Shown here in pieces: positions 17,652-26,441 of a stretch of 64,000 nt of DNA. The notes beneath the pieces are model-generated. The model saw only the letters and a list, made by a program, of their open reading frames with translations, was not told the DNA's origin and made no database searches. The first letter of the stretch is position 1. The number at the start of each line of letters is the position of its first letter. The translations under genes and the position numbers were made by a program. This DNA comes from Candidatus Accumulibacter propinquus (GTDB lineage: Bacteria > Pseudomonadota > Gammaproteobacteria > Burkholderiales > Rhodocyclaceae). The DNA is taken from the NCBI GenBank assembly GCA_016714935.1, contig JADKBU010000031.1, positions 1-64,000 of the forward strand, in the 5' to 3' direction.

Positions 17652-18203
17652 CTATTTCTTGACGTTTGCTGCAGTGGCGCCGACAGCCTTGACAGTGGCG
17701 TTGGTCGCTGCGGCGACGTTCGCTTCGGCGATATCGGCAACCTGCTTGGCAGCCTTGTTCAAGCTGTCGAAAGCGGAACTGGCGGATGCGATTGCCGACT
17801 TGACGGCGGAGACGGCGATATCGGAACCGGCTGGCGCATTCTTGGTGGCCTTCTCGAGCAGGGAGAGAGACTGCTTCTGGAAGTCGGCGAACTGTGCTTC
17901 GAGCAGCTTGGCGAACTCTTCTTTCGACTGAGCCGAAATTTCATAGACGCTGCGCGAGTAGGCCACGGCTTTTTCGAGGCTGGGTTGAGCCAGCGAAGCC
18001 TGCACGGAGAAGAACTCTTGCGGGTCTTTGGCGCCCAGCAGGGCTTTGGCGTTGGCAACACCGTCTTCCAGAACCGAGCGAGCGGTATTCAGGTTCAACG
18101 CGGCGATGCGTTCAGCGCTGGCCAAGGCGGTGTTGGCAAGAGTCAGCAGGGCATCAACGGAAGCCTTGTTGGCGGCGGCGAATTGCTCGGGCGTATTAAA
18201 CAT
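17652..18203 (-). CDS. phaP: Phasin family protein (Phasin_2), promoter-proximal
   Basis: This 183-residue protein starts at ATG 18203 behind a TGAGGAG site. MFNTPEQFAAANKASVDALL is the classic PhaP opening, followed by LALASAERIAALNLNTARS and KDPQEFFSVQASLAQP. It is about one third identical by eye to the downstream phasin, with the same block order, so the two are an old tandem duplication. It lies directly behind a near-consensus promoter that carries putative PhaR operator repeats, which fits a granule protein made only when polymer is present. The symbol is used in the family sense only. Confidence 0.93.
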   Translation of the reverse strand: MFNTPEQFAAANKASVDALLTLANTALASAERIAALNLNTARSVLEDGVANAKALLGAKDPQEFFSVQASLAQPSLEKAVAYSRSVYEISAQSKEEFAKLLEAQFADFQKQSLSLLEKATKNAPAGSDIAVSAVKSAIASASSAFDSLNKAAKQVADIAEANVAAATNATVKAVGATAANVKK

Positions 18204-18296
18204 GGTCAATCTCCTCAGGAAAAAATGGGGGCACAACACAACATACATGTGCAATGTCTACCTCACCGATTGCCGCACTCTGCGTGCGCCCAGATG

Positions 18297-18372
18297 TTTT
18301 GTTGCACTGCACCATGGGCTGCATTATAGTCGTCCGAAAAGACTTGTCAAGCATTTTTTGTTGCGCCGCACC
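18297..18372 (-). repeat. Direct repeat flanking the phasin promoter, candidate PhaR operators
   Basis: On the minus strand GGTGCAGTGCAACAAAA (18313-18297) and GGTGCGGCGCAACAAAA (18372-18356) share 15 of 17 bases, 16 of 18 if one more base is counted. One copy covers the expected transcription start, the other lies just upstream of the -35 box, and they are 59 bases apart centre to centre. TGC-N3-GCA type palindromic halves sit inside each. Placement on both sides of the promoter fits repression by a PHA-granule-sensing regulator such as PhaR, by analogy with phaP in Ralstonia. No phaR gene is in this window. Confidence 0.7.
18323..18350 (-). promoter_or_regulatory. Sigma-70 promoter of the phasin genes, near-consensus
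   Basis: Read on the minus strand, TTGACA (18350-18345) and TATAAT (18328-18323) both match the consensus exactly, with 16 bases between them. Predicted start of transcription is near 18316, leaving a leader of about 112 bases. No better promoter exists in the 405-base gap. Confidence 0.88.
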
Positions 18373-18608
18373 AAATTGCATGTGCACCTAGGGTAATGTT
18401 TTATAAGCATTGTTGATATGCCATTGCGGGTATGTCCTAACTATTGCTGCGAATTGCCCTGCTGCGCGGCAACTTGGGGCGGCAACGGCGAGTCGGCAAA
18501 ATTCCCGGCGAATGCCCGTGAACGACATGTGGCCAGGTCGGTGGAGCATATTCCCGGGTTTCGCTCACGGTCTCTGGCGTGGTAAGAGAAGCTGCCAGGG
18601 CGCCGCTC

Positions 18609-21600
18609 CTAGCTCTCGTGATGCCGACACCTTTCCTTCAGATACGACTCCAGCGATGCGCACAACGCTTTGGTTTCTTCATCAACCGCAGACAGGTTGA
18701 TTTCCTTTGCGTCCGTTGCCCCTTGCTGCTGCTCAAGGGCAGCAAGCTGCTTTTCGAGGCGGACGGCACCAAAGTTGGCGACCAGCCCTCGCAACTGGTG
18801 GGCCAACTGGGCCAATTGTGTCCAGTCGGATCTGTCGGCTGCGTCGTGCAACGCAGCCAGGTCGCCTGGAACTTGCGCCAGGAATGCTTCGCCAATGATG
18901 TCAATGATCTCGGCGTCGGCCTCCGCAAGAGCGGCACGGTAGTCGGACGCTGGCAACGCGTCCGGAACTGGATCGCGGCTCAGGCGGGACAGAATATCCT
19001 GCAACTCTTCGCGGTGTAACGGCTTCGTCAAGTAACCATCGACGCCGGCAGAGACGCCTCGCTGCCGGTCTTCCGGCAAGACGGCGGCGCTGAGCGCATA
19101 GATGGGGGTGTGACTCACACCCCTGCTCTTTTCGAGAGAACGTATTTGCTGAGTCGCTGCAAATCCATCCACTCCGGGCATTTGAATGTCCATCAGGATG
19201 ATGTCGAAGCGATCAGCTTCCCACCGGGCTATGGCTTCACGGCCGTCACCGGCGATGGTGACACGGTGTCCCCACTTGCCCAGCAACTCGATCATCAACT
19301 TCTGATTGACCGGATTGTCTTCAGCAACCAGGATGTGTAGCGATGTGACACTCTCTCTCAGCCAATGCCTCGTAATGAGTTGCCCACAAACACCGGCATC
19401 CTGCGATAGACCGAGCAAGGCATTTATCGATGCCCTCAGTTCATCCCGATCGACGGGTTTTGTCAGGTAGGCTCCGATGCCGACCTCGTTGCAGCGGGTG
19501 CCGTCTCCCCGCACGCCAACGGAAGAAAGCATCATCAGTACTGGGCTAGGTTTCTGTTCGAGTTCATGGAGTCTCTCGGCAACTTCAAAGCCATCCATTC
19601 CCGGCATGTTGCAGTCCAGAACAATCAGTTCAAAAGCCTTGCCCTCGGCAAGACTTGCGGCACGCATCATGAGCGCAGTCGGACCGTCGGCAGCTTCGAC
19701 GACCTCCATTCCCCAATTGCTCAGATTGCGGGTGAGGATCCGTCGGTTTGCCGCATTGTCATCGACGATCAGAACCCGTTTGCCAAGCAGGTTTTCAGTT
19801 ACCGGGGTACTCTGCCTGTCTGGTGCGATGCCAAAGCCGATGACAGCGTGGAAGGTGCTACCACGATCAAGCTCGCTATCGACCCAAATACGTCCGCCCA
19901 TCAAACCAAGCAGGCGTCTTGAGATGGTCAGGCCAAGCCCGGTTCCGCCATAACGACGGGTCGTCGAAGTGTCCTGCTGGGTGAACGCTTCAAAGATTTC
20001 TGCCTGCTTGTCTGGCGGGATCCCGATGCCGGTATCCCGCACGGCAAAATGCACCTCGGCTTGGCTGCCGCAGCTACGTTCCAGCCCGACACTGAGCAGG
20101 ATCTCACCCTGTTCGGTGAACTTTATCGCGTTGTTGAGCAGGTTGATCAGTACCTGCCGCAGCCGGCCCGGGTCGCCAAGCAACTGCCGCGGCACATTCG
20201 GGGCCACGTCGCTCAACAGTTCAAGATTTTTCTCGTTGGCGCGGATCGCAATGGGTTTCAGGACGCTGCCAATCAATCCGATCAGGTCAAACGAAATCGT
20301 TTCGACGCTGAGCTTGCCGGCCTCGATCTTGGAGAAGTCCAGGATATCATTGATGATGGTCAGCAATCCGGCGGCCGAGGATTTCACGATGTTCAGGAAC
20401 TCGCGTTGCTCGTCATCGAGTTCCGTTTCAAGCACCAGGTCGGTCATTCCGATGACCCCATTCATCGGCGTCCGGATTTCGTGGCTCATGCTCGCCAGGA
20501 ACTCCGATTTCGCTCTACTGGCATCCTCCGCACGCATCACGCTGACCCTGAGGTTGCCGGCCATCTCCTCGAGTTGCCTGCTTTTCTCACGCAACTCACT
20601 CTCCACCCTTTCGCGTCGCTGAATTTCGCCGGTAAGTGAAGTATTGAGTTCCTGCAGCGCAGAACTTCGCAGGCTGGACTCAAGCATATCCTCCTGCAGC
20701 TTGGCGGTACGTTGCCGCATGCGGTCGTACATGACCGCACCGAACAGGACAAGTAGCGGGACAGCACTCGCCAGATAAAGGAGCAGGCGGGGGGTGATGT
20801 GACCATAAATATCTTCTGCGGACAGGATAGTGACCAGGGACAAGGGCATTCCCGCGATCTTGGTCCTCAGGGCCAGCAGTTCCGAATCATGTGATCTCGG
20901 GTCACCCTGAAGCGCCGAAAACGGGTTTTCGCTGATCGCCGTCAGTTTGTCCTCGGGTAAGTTCACCAATGACTGAGCATTCCCTGCAATGGCCGAATCT
21001 TGCCCGACAAGCTGGAGTGGCTGTCCCTGATCAGTAAGCAACAGTTCCTCATACCCGGTTCCGGGTGAAGGGGAAATCAGGTATCTCGAAAGCTGTCCCA
21101 GGTCGCCAATGGTCACGACAGTACCGGCCTGGCTCTCTTTGTAGTGCACCGGCGCGGTGGCGACGATCTGCCGGTTCGCCGGGGTAATGTCCAGCGCCGA
21201 TGCGTCTTGGGATGACCTTGGCAGGCCAGGAGGGTCGTCGCCGGGGGGGATGTCTACCAGGATTTCACCGTCATCGCCATAGAGAAGGATGCGGCTGTAA
21301 ATGGGCTCCCCGCGAATCTTCTTTTCCATCTGCCGCTGGAAGCGGACATCGATGGCATCAAGGTTGGCGTTGAGCCCGTACTTGAGCGACATCCCCAGGG
21401 CTTTATTGACCAGAAAGTTCTGGATTTCAGGTACTTCTGCGAGTTCCGCGGCTCCGTTCAGTCGATCGACAGCGAAGTCGGCAAGTGCCGCCGCGCGCCG
21501 ATTGCTGTCAGCGACAATGCGGACTTCGGCCGCCGCCCGTAGTTGCTCCTGAGAACTGAATGCGTGCCAGAGTAGCAACCACGCATAGATGCAGAAAGCA

Positions 21601-21644
21601 GCCGCAACGAACAGGGGCCATCGGGAGCGGATCGATGAAAGCAC
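18609..21644 (-). CDS. Hybrid histidine kinase (sensor, HisKA, HATPase, REC, REC, Hpt)
   Basis: The 1011-residue protein has a membrane anchor at residues 8-28, a large periplasmic sensor (about 30-285), a second membrane segment (285-305) and a coiled coil. HisKA follows with H388 in SMSHEIRTPMNGVIG, then HATPase_c (GDPGRLRQVLINLLNNAIKF; DTGIGIP; GGTGLGL). Two receiver domains have phospho-acceptors D677 and D819, and a C-terminal Hpt domain has H949 in AHQLRGL. This is the architecture of unorthodox BarA/EvgS-like kinases. The gene is last in a minus-strand operon with a solute-binding protein and an HD-GYP regulator, 20 bases from the former. The periplasmic region is not one of the SBP_bac_3 tandem sensors I recognise in EvgS, so the separate binding protein may supply the ligand signal. 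Confidence 0.9.
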   Translation of the reverse strand: MLSSIRSRWPLFVAAAFCIYAWLLLWHAFSSQEQLRAAAEVRIVADSNRRAAALADFAVDRLNGAAELAEVPEIQNFLVNKALGMSLKYGLNANLDAIDVRFQRQMEKKIRGEPIYSRILLYGDDGEILVDIPPGDDPPGLPRSSQDASALDITPANRQIVATAPVHYKESQAGTVVTIGDLGQLSRYLISPSPGTGYEELLLTDQGQPLQLVGQDSAIAGNAQSLVNLPEDKLTAISENPFSALQGDPRSHDSELLALRTKIAGMPLSLVTILSAEDIYGHITPRLLLYLASAVPLLVLFGAVMYDRMRQRTAKLQEDMLESSLRSSALQELNTSLTGEIQRRERVESELREKSRQLEEMAGNLRVSVMRAEDASRAKSEFLASMSHEIRTPMNGVIGMTDLVLETELDDEQREFLNIVKSSAAGLLTIINDILDFSKIEAGKLSVETISFDLIGLIGSVLKPIAIRANEKNLELLSDVAPNVPRQLLGDPGRLRQVLINLLNNAIKFTEQGEILLSVGLERSCGSQAEVHFAVRDTGIGIPPDKQAEIFEAFTQQDTSTTRRYGGTGLGLTISRRLLGLMGGRIWVDSELDRGSTFHAVIGFGIAPDRQSTPVTENLLGKRVLIVDDNAANRRILTRNLSNWGMEVVEAADGPTALMMRAASLAEGKAFELIVLDCNMPGMDGFEVAERLHELEQKPSPVLMMLSSVGVRGDGTRCNEVGIGAYLTKPVDRDELRASINALLGLSQDAGVCGQLITRHWLRESVTSLHILVAEDNPVNQKLMIELLGKWGHRVTIAGDGREAIARWEADRFDIILMDIQMPGVDGFAATQQIRSLEKSRGVSHTPIYALSAAVLPEDRQRGVSAGVDGYLTKPLHREELQDILSRLSRDPVPDALPASDYRAALAEADAEIIDIIGEAFLAQVPGDLAALHDAADRSDWTQLAQLAHQLRGLVANFGAVRLEKQLAALEQQQGATDAKEINLSAVDEETKALCASLESYLKERCRHHES

Positions 21645-21664
21645 GACCGGCTTCGACTTTGATC

Positions 21665-22567
21665 TCAGCCTTTCCTGGCGAAGAAGCTCGGGAAATAGCG
21701 CCGGACGCCCGGGTAATATTTGTTGACCAGCTTGTCGTAAGTTCCGTCAGCCTTGATCTTGCGGAGGTAGTCGTTGAACGCGGCTCGCAGTTCCGGAGAA
21801 GACTTGGGGAATGCTGCCGCCAATTGTTGCTCTTCCGAGATCGGACCCAGAACCTTGATCTTGCCAGCCCATTTTTGCAGGTCGAGGATGGCATCCGGCA
21901 CGTCCAGCAGGGTGAGTTCCGCATCCTTGTTCAAGAGTGCCGGAATCATCTCGTTGAGATTGGTACTCCTGGTATAGGCGCGCAGATCGATACCCGTTCC
22001 CTTCAGGCCATAGTTTGCCGGGTCGAGACAGGTTCGTTCCATGACCAGGAGGCTTTTCTTGCCGATCATCGCCTTGGTTTCGTGGATGTCCTTTTCGAGA
22101 CTGCCGCTGTCCTTGATCGGCGTATAAGGCGATTCCGCTCGGGCGACCAGGAGCACTTGTGAAGGGAACGTCGGTTCCGAATACAACAGAACCTTTTCGC
22201 GCCAGGGCAGAACGGTGAATCCCGTTGCAATCATGTCTCCGCGCACCGGGAAATCCCCATCCAGCAAGACGTTACCGTCCTTGCGCACGACATTCTTGCC
22301 CAGCAAATCGCGAATGACGTTGTAGAAGTCGGTATAAACCAACTGATACTTGACACCAATATGCTTGGCGAAGCCCTTCACCAGGTCCACGTCAAATCCG
22401 TCCCCGTCGCCGGTAACGAAATTGGCATACCTGATGCCGAGGTGCCGAATTTCGCCGCGAGCCTGAATCTCCTTGAGATCGGCGGCTCGGGCTTGGCTTG
22501 CGACTACCAGGGTCAGGAAGCCGCAGAGGAGAAAGTTGAATACTATTTTGTACAGTTTCATGGACAT
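21665..22567 (-). CDS. Periplasmic solute-binding protein, SBP_bac_3 fold, likely signalling partner
   Basis: The 300-residue protein has a signal peptide (residues 1-28, cleavage after SQARA) and a family-3 extracellular binding domain: LKEIQARGEIRHLGIRYA, GDGDGFDVDLVKGFAKHIGVKYQLVYTDF, then a second lobe with VLPWREKVLLYSEPTFPSQ and the C-terminal KIKADGTYDKLVNKYYPG. This domain usually binds polar amino acids or related molecules. No ABC permease or ATPase is nearby. Its genes on both sides are signalling proteins, so a role as ligand sensor for the hybrid kinase is more likely than transport. Confidence 0.85.
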   Translation of the reverse strand: MSMKLYKIVFNFLLCGFLTLVVASQARAADLKEIQARGEIRHLGIRYANFVTGDGDGFDVDLVKGFAKHIGVKYQLVYTDFYNVIRDLLGKNVVRKDGNVLLDGDFPVRGDMIATGFTVLPWREKVLLYSEPTFPSQVLLVARAESPYTPIKDSGSLEKDIHETKAMIGKKSLLVMERTCLDPANYGLKGTGIDLRAYTRSTNLNEMIPALLNKDAELTLLDVPDAILDLQKWAGKIKVLGPISEEQQLAAAFPKSSPELRAAFNDYLRKIKADGTYDKLVNKYYPGVRRYFPSFFARKG

Positions 22568-22618
22568 GCTTCCGATCGGTCAGAATTGCAAACCACAATG
22601 ACAGGATTGCTGGCTTGA

Positions 22619-23674
22619 TTACTCTTCCTTGCCGCCGTAGTTCTCTCGTATCGCGAGAACCTGGTCCCATGCTTCGAAAAAGGCCTTGACGCATGCTGGG
22701 TCGAAATGCGATCCGGACTGTTCCCGGATGTACGCGGCTGCGCGCGATAGATCCCAGGCTTTCTTGTAGGGGCGACACGAGGTCAAGGCATCGAATACGT
22801 CGGCTAGCGCAACGATGCGTCCATAGAGCGGAATTTCATTGCCGGCGAGTCCCTTGGGATAACCGCTGCCGTCGAACTTCTCATGATGGCTACAGGCAAT
22901 GACCGCCGCAGCTTGCAGTTTGGGCGAACTGCTGCCGAGAAGGATCTGGTAGCCGATGGTGGCATGTGTTTTCATTATTTCGAACTCGTCTTCGGTCAGC
23001 CGTCCTGGTTTCAGGAGAATCTCGTCACGAGTTCCGACTTTCCCCAGGTCGTGCATCGGAGCGGCCTCAAAGATCAGTTCTTGCTCCTGGACGGGCAGCT
23101 TCAGTCCGGCGGCAATCAAGCGTGAATAATGTGCCATGCGCATGATATGGGCCCCCGTTTCGGGGTCGCGATACTCGGCTGCTTTGGCAAGGCAGAAGAT
23201 GGTCTCGCGCTCTCTTGCCGCGATCATTTTTGTCGCAGCGGCCACTTCACTGGCGAGCAGGGCCGCCCGATCAGCCAGCAGTTTCTGGCTGCGGCGCAGG
23301 GCAGCCATGTTGCGGATTCGGGCAATGAATTCGTTCTTGTCAACAGGCTTCGTCAGGAAATCGGTAGCACCCGCCTGCAGTGCCTTGTAGCGAACTTCCA
23401 CGAGATTGTTGGCGGTAACCATGACAACAGGGATGTCGCCCATTTCCGGTAACTGGCGAAATCGCTGGATGAACTCAATGCCATCCGGCGCCGGCATCAT
23501 GTAGTCCACCACAACGATGTCCGCGCCATGCGCTTTGCACCATTCGAGCCCGGCGATGGAGTGTTTGAAGGTCAAGGGCTCAATATCGCCACAACGAGCG
23601 ACCAGATTCTTGAACAGCATCAGGTTGATGTCAGAATCGTCGACGATTACCACCGAAAGTCTCACGGCTGACAT
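22619..23674 (-). CDS. Response regulator with HD-GYP c-di-GMP phosphodiesterase domain
   Basis: The 351-residue protein has an N-terminal receiver domain with phospho-acceptor D57 (VVVDYMMPAPDG) and an HD-GYP domain with HD at 208-209 (APMHDLGKVG), HHEKFDGSGYPKGL (263-276, including GYP) and intact metal ligands, so it should hydrolyse c-di-GMP to GMP. It is the first gene of an operon with the binding protein (51 bases apart) and the hybrid kinase, so phosphoryl transfer from the Hpt domain to D57 is the natural model. The ATG has only a weak ribosome binding site. Confidence 0.93.
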   Translation of the reverse strand: MSAVRLSVVIVDDSDINLMLFKNLVARCGDIEPLTFKHSIAGLEWCKAHGADIVVVDYMMPAPDGIEFIQRFRQLPEMGDIPVVMVTANNLVEVRYKALQAGATDFLTKPVDKNEFIARIRNMAALRRSQKLLADRAALLASEVAAATKMIAARERETIFCLAKAAEYRDPETGAHIMRMAHYSRLIAAGLKLPVQEQELIFEAAPMHDLGKVGTRDEILLKPGRLTEDEFEIMKTHATIGYQILLGSSSPKLQAAAVIACSHHEKFDGSGYPKGLAGNEIPLYGRIVALADVFDALTSCRPYKKAWDLSRAAAYIREQSGSHFDPACVKAFFEAWDQVLAIRENYGGKEE

Positions 23675-24131
23675 CTTTCATGCGGTGGGTTACTGTTCCT
23701 GATGGCCAGAGCCGGGGATCGATGGCGGGCCAACCAGGGTAAAGCCAGGAGAACGCCGAAGACATAACCCATGTTGCATCAATTCCAAGACGTGTGATTG
23801 CAGCGTGCAAGTCTAACTCGAAATGGCCATTCGCAGTAAAGGGAAATAGGGACAATCCACCTCGTCCAATAGGTCACGATCCGGTTCACCTGGAGCAGGG
23901 CGGGCCTGGTTTCAGACCCGGCAAGCAAAGGAGGGCAGGCGGATGGCGTGTGGATACGCTTGACCGCACCTCCCCGGGATGGGGGCGTATGCCCTGCCGC
24001 ACTGAACTCAATAACAGGGAGTTTCAGTTGGCGTCCGCTGTCGCCCGCGTCTTGTCGAGAACCCGCGTGGGAGCCGCACTCCTGCCGTCTGCTTCCACTA
24101 GAATGGGCGCTTTGCCAGACTGCGACCAGCG
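23675..24131. other. 457-base gap between the HD-GYP operon and gltX; no gene seen
   Basis: No open frame in this stretch has a ribosome binding site or recognisable protein similarity, and I see no RNA gene or long repeat. A TAGAAT -10-like element at 24099-24104 could serve gltX; its -35 box is poor. The region should also carry the operon promoter of the HD-GYP gene on the other strand, but I could not place it. Confidence 0.6.
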
Positions 24132-25553
24132 ATGATGATCCGCACCCGTTTTGCGCCCTCTCCCACCGGCTTCCTGCATATCGGCGGTGCGCGCACTGCT
24201 CTTTTTTCCTGGGCTTACGCCCGCCGCCACGCGGGCAGCTTCATCCTGCGCATCGAGGATACCGACCTCGCCCGATCCACACCCGAGGCGGTGCAGGCGA
24301 TCCTGGACGGGATGCAGTGGTTGGGTCTGAACTACGATGAGGGGCCGTTCTACCAGACGCAGCGGATGCCCCGTTACCGCGCCGTGATCGAGGAGATGCT
24401 CGCCGCTGGCAGCGCCTATCGCTGTTACATGACGCCGGATGAACTCGATCGTCTGCGCGAGGAGCAACGTGCACAGGGCCTCAAGCCACGCTATGACGGC
24501 CGCTGGCGGCCCGAGCCGGGCAAGACGCTGCCAACGCCGCCAGTCGGGATGCCGGCCGTGGTGCGTTTCAGAAATCCCGCTGCGGGGGTGGTGGCCTGGG
24601 ACGATCTGGTCAAGGGACGTATCGAAATCGCCAACGCCGAACTGGATGACCTGATCATTGCGCGCGCCGATGGTACTCCGACGTACAACTTCTGCGTCGT
24701 CGTCGATGACTGGGAAATGGGCATCACACACGTCATCAGGGGCGACGACCACGTCAACAACACGCCGCGCCAGATCAACATCCTGCAGGCGCTTGGCGCG
24801 CAGGTGCCGCTTTATGCGCACCTGTCGATGATTCTTGGCGGCGATGGCCAGAAACTGTCGAAGCGGCACGGCGCGGTCAGTGTCATGCAATACGACGATG
24901 CAGGCTACCTGCCCGAAGCGGTACTCAATTACCTGGCGCGCCTGGGTTGGTCGCACGGCGACGACGAGATTTTTTCGATGTCGCAGTTCTGCGAATGGTT
25001 CGAACTCGACCATATCACGCCATCGGCGGCGCAGTTCAATACCGAAAAGCTGAACTGGCTCAATGCCCACTACCTCAGGACCGTCGACCCGGAGCGGCTG
25101 GAGTCACTGCTCCGGGTACGCCTGGAGGCGCGCGGCGTTACCGTCGCGGCGAGTCCGTCGCTGGCCGCCATCATCGCGTTGCACAAGGGAAGGGTTGGCA
25201 ACCTCAACGAACTGGCCAACGTGGCTGAAGTCTTTTATATTGACCTGCAGCCCAAAGCCGAACTCCTGGCGAAACACCTGACGCCGGAAACCTTCGCGGT
25301 GCTGAGCGATTTCGTTGCCCACCTCCCCGATGTCGCCTGGGAGAGCGGTGCCATCGGCGCATTGATCAAGGACTGCGTCGCCAGGCACGGGTTGAAGATG
25401 CCCAAACTCGCGATGCCGCTGCGCATCCTGCTGACTGGCCTTGAGCAAACGCCGTCGGTCGATGCACTGGTCGCGATTTTCCCGCGCGAGATGGTGCTCA
25501 AACGACTGACTGCCGTCAGTGAGGCCAGGCATTCACCGACCGGGTGTTCCTAG
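24132..25553 (+). CDS. gltX: Glutamate-tRNA ligase
   Basis: The 473-residue class I synthetase has the HIGH element in RTRFAPSPTGFLHIGGARTA near the start and the KMSKS element as KLSKRHG (about residues 240-246). Between them lie the catalytic insertion FRNPAAGVVAWDDLVKGRIEIANAELDDLIIARADGTPTYNF and ITHVIRGDDHVNNTPRQINIL. The C-terminal anticodon-binding region follows. Length fits bacterial GltX. It charges tRNA-Glu. A tRNA-Ala and a tRNA-Glu gene lie just downstream behind their own promoter. Two adjacent ATG codons are possible starts. Confidence 0.97.
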   Translation: MMIRTRFAPSPTGFLHIGGARTALFSWAYARRHAGSFILRIEDTDLARSTPEAVQAILDGMQWLGLNYDEGPFYQTQRMPRYRAVIEEMLAAGSAYRCYMTPDELDRLREEQRAQGLKPRYDGRWRPEPGKTLPTPPVGMPAVVRFRNPAAGVVAWDDLVKGRIEIANAELDDLIIARADGTPTYNFCVVVDDWEMGITHVIRGDDHVNNTPRQINILQALGAQVPLYAHLSMILGGDGQKLSKRHGAVSVMQYDDAGYLPEAVLNYLARLGWSHGDDEIFSMSQFCEWFELDHITPSAAQFNTEKLNWLNAHYLRTVDPERLESLLRVRLEARGVTVAASPSLAAIIALHKGRVGNLNELANVAEVFYIDLQPKAELLAKHLTPETFAVLSDFVAHLPDVAWESGAIGALIKDCVARHGLKMPKLAMPLRILLTGLEQTPSVDALVAIFPREMVLKRLTAVSEARHSPTGCS

Positions 25554-25607
25554 CGCGCTGCGGCGGCACCGGGACGGACATCCGCCGCGCAAGGCAGTCA
25601 GTCAGTC

Positions 25608-25636
25608 TTTACAGCAGCGGGCCCACTCCCTATAAT
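25608..25636 (+). promoter_or_regulatory. Promoter of the tRNA-Ala/tRNA-Glu pair
   Basis: TTTACA at 25608-25613 and TATAAT at 25631-25636 are 17 bases apart, placing the start of transcription close to 25644, ten bases before the tRNA-Ala gene. Spacing and -10 are ideal for sigma-70. Confidence 0.85.
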
Positions 25637-25653
25637 GCCGGCTTCTTTCGCGC

Positions 25654-25729
<76 letters not shown>

Positions 25730-25753
25730 GAAGCCGAAAGAAGACAGTTCCGG

Positions 25754-25829
25754 GTCCCCATCGTCTAGAGGCCCAGGACACTACCCTTTCACGGTAGGTA
25801 CCGGGGTTCGAATCCCCGTGGGGACGCCA
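25754..25829 (+). tRNA. tRNA-Glu (anticodon TTC)
   Basis: Acceptor GTCCCCA pairs with TGGGGAC. The anticodon stem CTACC/GGTAG encloses CTTTCAC (anticodon TTC). The T arm has GTTCGAATC and CCA is encoded. Only 24 bases separate it from tRNA-Ala, so both come from one transcript. Confidence 0.96.
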
Positions 25830-25836
25830 GCAGTTC

Positions 25837-25855
25837 CCCGCTTTTGAAGAGCGGG
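25837..25855 (+). terminator. Hairpin after tRNA-Glu, possible terminator
   Basis: CCCGCT (25837-25842) pairs with AGCGGG (25850-25855) around a 7-base loop, seven bases after the tRNA. No U-run follows directly; a T8 run occurs about 100 bases later. It may be an end-processing hairpin more than a terminator. Confidence 0.4.
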
Positions 25856-25988
25856 CTGATGCGGTCGCACAGTACAGCATCGAAGGTTTCTGGTGACAAA
25901 AAAGCGGTGGGACGCCGGCTAGACCATCACTTGTTATCCGAGAAAGTGGGACCGTTTTTTTTGGTCGTGTCTGAGATGTCCCGTCACA

Positions 25989-26441
25989 CTACTCCGGTCG
26001 GCGCGAATCGATGCTGATCGTCACCGGCCCGTCGTTGACCAGGTGGACCAGCATGTCGGCACCGAAAACCCCGCTTTGCACTTCTTGCCCGAGCACGTCC
26101 TGGAGCTGGTCGACAAAGCGCTGGAACAGCGGCTGTGCGATTTCCGGTCGTGCGGCGCGGTTCCAGGATGGCCGATTGCCTTTTCGTGTCGACGCGAAAA
26201 GGGTGAACTGACTGATCGCCAGGATTTCCCCGTGGGTTTCGCCGACGCTACGGTTCATCACCCCGGCAGCGTCGGGGAAGATGCGCAGCCGGGCGACTTT
26301 GCTCGACATCCAGCCGAGATCGGAATCGCTGTCGCTGTCCTCGAAACCGGCGAGGATCAGCAGGCCCTGTCCGATTGCGCCGACGACTTCTCCCGCAACC
26401 TCGACTCGCGCCGAGGTCACGCGCTGCACGACCACCCTCAT
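25989..26441 (-). CDS. dtd: D-aminoacyl-tRNA deacylase
   Basis: The 150-residue protein opens MRVVVQRVTSARVEVAGEVVGAIGQGLLIL and carries the two diagnostic motifs of the DTD family: SQFTLFAST (about residues 77-85) and the NxGPVT motif as NDGPVTI (136-142). It frees tRNA from D-amino acids. Its ATG overlaps by four bases the stop of the upstream acetyltransferase, so it is the last gene of a tight operon with the ArsN2-like gene and the CDF remnant. Confidence 0.95.
   Translation of the reverse strand: MRVVVQRVTSARVEVAGEVVGAIGQGLLILAGFEDSDSDSDLGWMSSKVARLRIFPDAAGVMNRSVGETHGEILAISQFTLFASTRKGNRPSWNRAARPEIAQPLFQRFVDQLQDVLGQEVQSGVFGADMLVHLVNDGPVTISIDSRRPE

Noticed and set aside
25953..25965. A T8 run near 25955 as a terminator for the tRNA pair or dtd
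   Set aside because: No stable GC stem lies directly before it on either strand.
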